Source: CAZZCN01 sp964652975
GTDB lineage: Bacteria > Bacillota > Clostridia > Saccharofermentanales > UBA5734
DNA: 64,000 nucleotides
Reading direction: 5' to 3'
Assembly (NCBI GenBank): GCA_964652975.1
Contig: CAZZCN010000005.1
Coordinates: 9,857-73,856, forward strand
The position numbers and the translations under genes were made by a program. Positions 61,284-64,000 of this stretch are shown piece by piece; the stretch's first letter is position 1; each line of letters begins with the position of its first letter. The notes under the pieces are model-generated. The model ran no database searches. It saw only the letters and a program-made list of their open reading frames with translations, and was not told where the DNA came from.

Positions 61284-62255
61284 ATGATTAAAAACCAGTG
61301 GTATGGAATATTGGACTCAAAGGAATTGAAAGATGATAAGCAGATTGGCGTGACCAGACTTGGTGAAAAGCTTGTATTATGGAGAAACGCCGACCGTTCT
61401 GTAAACTGTATATATGACCAGTGCTGCCATCGAGGCGCTTCGCTCAGCAAGGGGCAGGTTATTCACGACACAATCAGATGTCCTTTTCATGGATTTGCTT
61501 ACGATGCTTCAGGCAAAGTGGTTTTGATACCTGCAAACGGCAAAAATACACCAGTTCCCGAAAGATATCATGTTCATGCCTATAAGGTGATTGATAAATA
61601 CGATATAATCTGGCTTTGGTATGGAGATTATACCGATAACCTGCCTGAAATACCGTTTTTCGAGTACTTGAGGGAGGGATTTTCTTATGGCGGGTTCTCA
61701 GAGACATGGCCTGTTCACTATACAAGGGCGATAGAGAATCAGCTCGATGTTGTTCACCTGCCTTTCGTTCATGGTAACTCTATCGGAAGAGGCGACAATA
61801 CACTTGTTAACGGACCTGTGGTCAAGTGGGTGGATAATTTGATGACATTCTATGTTCACAATATAAAGGACGATGGTAAAACCAGACCTTTGAAAGCTGA
61901 TGAGATTGACGATTATGAGAATTACTTCAGTTTACAGTTTCAGATGCCTAACCTTTGGCAGAACAGAATCAGCAATGACATCAGGATAGTGGCGATTTTC
62001 GCACCTGTTGACGAGACCAGCACCCATATCTATCTTAGATTCTACCAGAAATTCATGAAGGTGCCTGTCTTAAAACAGATAGTCAACAGCCTCAGCAATA
62101 TAAGCAACAGATACATTCTTCATCAGGACAGACGGGTTGTATTGACACAGATTCCAATAAAAACCGAGCTTAAGATGGGGGAAAATCTTATCCAGGGAGA
62201 CGCACCAATAATTGAATTTCGGAAAAAGCGCGCGGCATTGCAAGAACAGCGCTAA
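61284..62255 (+). CDS. Rieske non-heme iron oxygenase, alpha subunit type
   Basis: 323 residues. The N-terminal Rieske [2Fe-2S] site is intact: C47-x-H49-RG and C66-P-F-H69. The catalytic mononuclear iron site is also intact: ENQLDVVHLPFVH gives H158 and H163, with Asp155 bridging to the Rieske centre and probable third ligand Asp282 in HQDRRVVLTQ. Relatives hydroxylate aromatic rings or demethylate using O2. No ferredoxin or reductase gene is beside it. AAGGACGG precedes the ATG. Its stop codon lies within a strong 12-bp hairpin. An O2-dependent enzyme in an apparent anaerobe is unexpected. Confidence 0.9.
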   Translation: MIKNQWYGILDSKELKDDKQIGVTRLGEKLVLWRNADRSVNCIYDQCCHRGASLSKGQVIHDTIRCPFHGFAYDASGKVVLIPANGKNTPVPERYHVHAYKVIDKYDIIWLWYGDYTDNLPEIPFFEYLREGFSYGGFSETWPVHYTRAIENQLDVVHLPFVHGNSIGRGDNTLVNGPVVKWVDNLMTFYVHNIKDDGKTRPLKADEIDDYENYFSLQFQMPNLWQNRISNDIRIVAIFAPVDETSTHIYLRFYQKFMKVPVLKQIVNSLSNISNRYILHQDRRVVLTQIPIKTELKMGENLIQGDAPIIEFRKKRAALQEQR

Positions 62256-62348
62256 GACTATCGTCTTAGCGCTGGGATAAAAGCTTAGGCTTTTATCTTT
62301 GGCAATTTCGTATTATTCATAATAGGAGAAAAGCTTAGGCTTTTCTCC
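62247..62348. terminator. Three perfect hairpins between Rieske gene and dinB
   Basis: 62247-62274: 12-bp stem CAGCGCTAAGAC/GTCTTAGCGCTG with loop TATC, overlapping the Rieske stop codon. 62276-62297: GATAAAAGC-TTAG-GCTTTTATC. 62325-62348: GGAGAAAAGC-TTAG-GCTTTTCTCC. The genes on both sides converge, so bidirectional termination is plausible, although long T-runs are lacking. The latter two share the GCTTAGGC centre of the 41238-41570 array. Confidence 0.75.
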
Positions 62349-62368
62349 TCTTTTCGTTTAGTGGCAGG

Positions 62369-63649
62369 TCAGTCTTCATCCTTGTCTCGTCCTGTCATCA
62401 GCAGTCCTCTGACAACACTGTCGTCTCCGAATCGTTCGCGTAATTTGTCAATCGTCTTCTCGATGCTTTCTTTCTTCTGCGTTTTGGTATCCGTGTCAAA
62501 AAGTGACATCTGGACAGGCACAGATTCGTTCTCGAGAGATGTCACACGGACGCCGATGGAGCGTAGGGGCTTGCTCTTGCCTGGCTTCCAATTGTCGTGA
62601 AGCAAGCCCATGGCGACGGCGAGGATGTCGGCCGAAACGCACGTCGCCTTGCACAGGCTGCGTTGGCGTTCGGTGTGGACGAAGTCGCACGTACGCATGC
62701 TGATGCAAACCGTGCGACCGCGAAGACTTCTTTCACGCAGCCTGTGCGCTACGCTCTCCGACAGTTGCATAAGCACCGCCTTGGCATCCTCGTATGAATT
62801 CACATCGTGAGGAGTCGTTGTCGAATTGCCTATTCCCTTCGCCTGTATACTCGCCCATTCCTTCTCAACAAGACCGGCATCTCTGCCGTTTGCAAAAGCC
62901 CATAGGGTAGTGCCCCACTTTCCAAACTCCTTCTTAAGAAAATCTTCATTAAGTGCAGCCAGTCGCCCGATTGTATTGATCCCAAGTCTTCTTAGCTGCT
63001 TTGAAGTCTTTCGTCCGACAAAAAGCAGGTCCTCGACAGGCAAAGGCCACACCAGGTCCTTATAGTTTTCCTTCGTAATAACAGTAGTAGCGTCAGGCTT
63101 TTTCATGTCGCTTCCAAGCTTTGAAAATATCTTGTTCCACGATACACCGACAGAAACCGTAAGTCCAAGCTCTGTTCGAATAACGTCCCTTATATCATCT
63201 GCAATCTTCCTGCCGTCACCCATCAATGAAGTGCTGCCAGTGACATCAAGCCAGCACTCGTCTATGCCGAAAGGCTCTACTGTATCGGTAAACCGTTCGT
63301 ATATTTCATGAACCAGTCCTGAGTATTTAACATACTTGTCCATATTGGGAGGTACAATAACCAAATGAGGGCATTTGGCTTTCGCCTGCCAAATAGGCTC
63401 GGCGGTCTTGACGCCAAAAGACTTAGCCAATTGATTCTTGGCCAGAATTATTCCGTGTCGTTTCTTCTCGCTGCCTCCAACCGCCACCGGCAACCCATTA
63501 AGTTCCGGATGGTAAAGACACTCTACAGAGGCAAAAAAATTATTCAGGTCGCAATGCAAAATAACCCTGTTGGTATCTTCACTCTCCCCACAGTAGCCTT
63601 CAAGCCTTATTTCACCCTGATTACCAGGCATCCCGAACACAAAATCCAC
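62369..63649 (-). CDS. dinB: DNA polymerase IV (Y-family)
   Basis: 426 residues; error-prone translesion polymerase. Catalytic motifs LHCDLNNFFASVE and PFGIDECWLDVTG, the SVGVSWNKIFSKLGSDMKKPD fingers and the C-terminal beta-clamp motif QMSLF. The first 27 residues before the palm are longer than usual; the frame opens at GTG 63649 and an ATG at 63631 is an alternative, neither with a good ribosome-binding site. Bases 62540-62760 (little-finger domain) are unusually GC-rich (75 of 120 in 62581-62700) while the rest of the gene is like the genome. Confidence 0.92.
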   Translation of the reverse strand: MDFVFGMPGNQGEIRLEGYCGESEDTNRVILHCDLNNFFASVECLYHPELNGLPVAVGGSEKKRHGIILAKNQLAKSFGVKTAEPIWQAKAKCPHLVIVPPNMDKYVKYSGLVHEIYERFTDTVEPFGIDECWLDVTGSTSLMGDGRKIADDIRDVIRTELGLTVSVGVSWNKIFSKLGSDMKKPDATTVITKENYKDLVWPLPVEDLLFVGRKTSKQLRRLGINTIGRLAALNEDFLKKEFGKWGTTLWAFANGRDAGLVEKEWASIQAKGIGNSTTTPHDVNSYEDAKAVLMQLSESVAHRLRERSLRGRTVCISMRTCDFVHTERQRSLCKATCVSADILAVAMGLLHDNWKPGKSKPLRSIGVRVTSLENESVPVQMSLFDTDTKTQKKESIEKTIDKLRERFGDDSVVRGLLMTGRDKDED

Positions 63650-63884
63650 CTCATCTTATCTCTATTATTATTGATATTTTTAGCTTATTAACTACAATTT
63701 TCTTTATTGATATTTTCATTGTTGTCGAACATTTGTTTGTCTTTATTATGCCACGGAAACACTCAATTTGTCAATCCGCTGCATGCACTGATTTTATATA
63801 TTTCACTTAAACTATATATACTTTATATAAAGTGATTTTGTTGAAATCCTATACACCTTCCCTATGCCGATTTCCAATTAAAAG
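63650..63884. other. Noncoding region upstream of the right-edge promoter
   Basis: AT-rich spacer between dinB and the promoter at 63885. No gene or structured RNA recognised. Confidence 0.5.
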
Positions 63885-64000
63885 TGATATAATGTAAATG
63901 TAAAAAGCAATTTTTTAGAAAAGAAACTGAGGAAACGCTTCTTTAATCCGATGGGAAGCGTCATGACATTTCTTACCAAGGAAATGAAATGTACCTCCTC
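63885..64000 (+). promoter_or_regulatory. Extended -10 promoter and structured leader at the window edge
   Basis: TGATATAAT (63885-63893) is an extended -10. The predicted transcript contains two hairpins, CGCTTC/GAAGCG (about 63935-63961) and ACATTTC/GAAATGT (about 63967-63993). I cannot match it to a known riboswitch. The gene it leads lies outside the window. Confidence 0.4.

Noticed and set aside
62496..62810. Several short frames on both strands inside dinB
   Set aside because: They result from the GC-rich patch, which has few stop codons; dinB motifs run through it.

Overview
The window reads as a low-GC, Gram-positive anaerobe of the class Clostridia; I cannot name the species. The reasons are a rimP-nusA-ylxR-L7Ae-infB-rbfA cluster, an hrcA-grpE-dnaK-dnaJ-prmA heat-shock operon with a perfect CIRCE operator, an smpB/tsaD/YqeY/rpsU gene set, strong purine-rich Shine-Dalgarno sites, Firmicutes-type promoters, and anaerobe redox proteins (ferredoxin:thioredoxin reductase catalytic chain, rubredoxin, corrinoid protein). 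Most genes lie on the minus strand. The exceptions are an AraC regulator, the tRNA, galactokinase, tadA, an alpha/beta-hydrolase-like protein, argH and a Rieske oxygenase. This bias suggests leftward replication, with the origin to the right of the window.

Layout. 1-2.7 kb: the first codons of a PfkB-type sugar kinase diverging from an AraC regulator, then a beta-lactamase-fold hydrolase. 2.7-17.4 kb: one long minus-strand cluster running rimP, nusA, ylxR, L7Ae-like, infB, rbfA, nrnA, truB, a ribF-M16 fusion, an M16 protease, lgt and rodA (translation, RNA metabolism, flavin synthesis, envelope). 17.5-21.5 kb: ldh, a FAD oxidoreductase and rsmE. 21.7-25.5 kb: tRNA-Arg(ACG), galactokinase, tadA, an FTR-rubredoxin fusion, glutaredoxin and smpB. 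25.5-26.4 kb: a long AT-rich gap with four DnaA-box-like sites. 26.4-36.7 kb: tsaD, a hydrolase-like membrane protein, a YfhO protein, dut, a U32 protein and an MFS exporter. 37-41.2 kb: argH, zapA and rpsR-ssb-rpsF. 41.2-43.7 kb: a hairpin array, a corrinoid protein and its probable PocR/AraC regulator. 43.8-52.1 kb: RelA/SpoT, recJ, YqeY, rpsU and two unknown exported/membrane proteins. 52.4-58.8 kb: the heat-shock operon. 58.9-60.9 kb: two unknown membrane proteins, one crossing a 100-N assembly gap inside Ser/Arg/Gly repeats. 61-64 kb: a Rieske oxygenase, dinB and a promoter with leader at the right edge.

Two themes stand out. First, ordinary housekeeping genes (rsmE, zapA, hrcA, dut, lgt, truB, infB, a FAD oxidoreductase) carry in-frame low-complexity inserts or tails. 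Several are exact tandem repeats with units that are multiples of three bases, and similar tandem duplications sit at gene ends. Second, two families of short palindromes occupy intergenic DNA. One is a bipartite two-hairpin element of about 102-112 bp with TATAGC-like ends and about 25-bp deletion derivatives. The other is a set of perfect hairpins with unrelated stems but a shared CTTAG centre, clustered after the corrinoid gene and after the Rieske gene. No CRISPR array, prophage, transposase or recognisable defence system was found.
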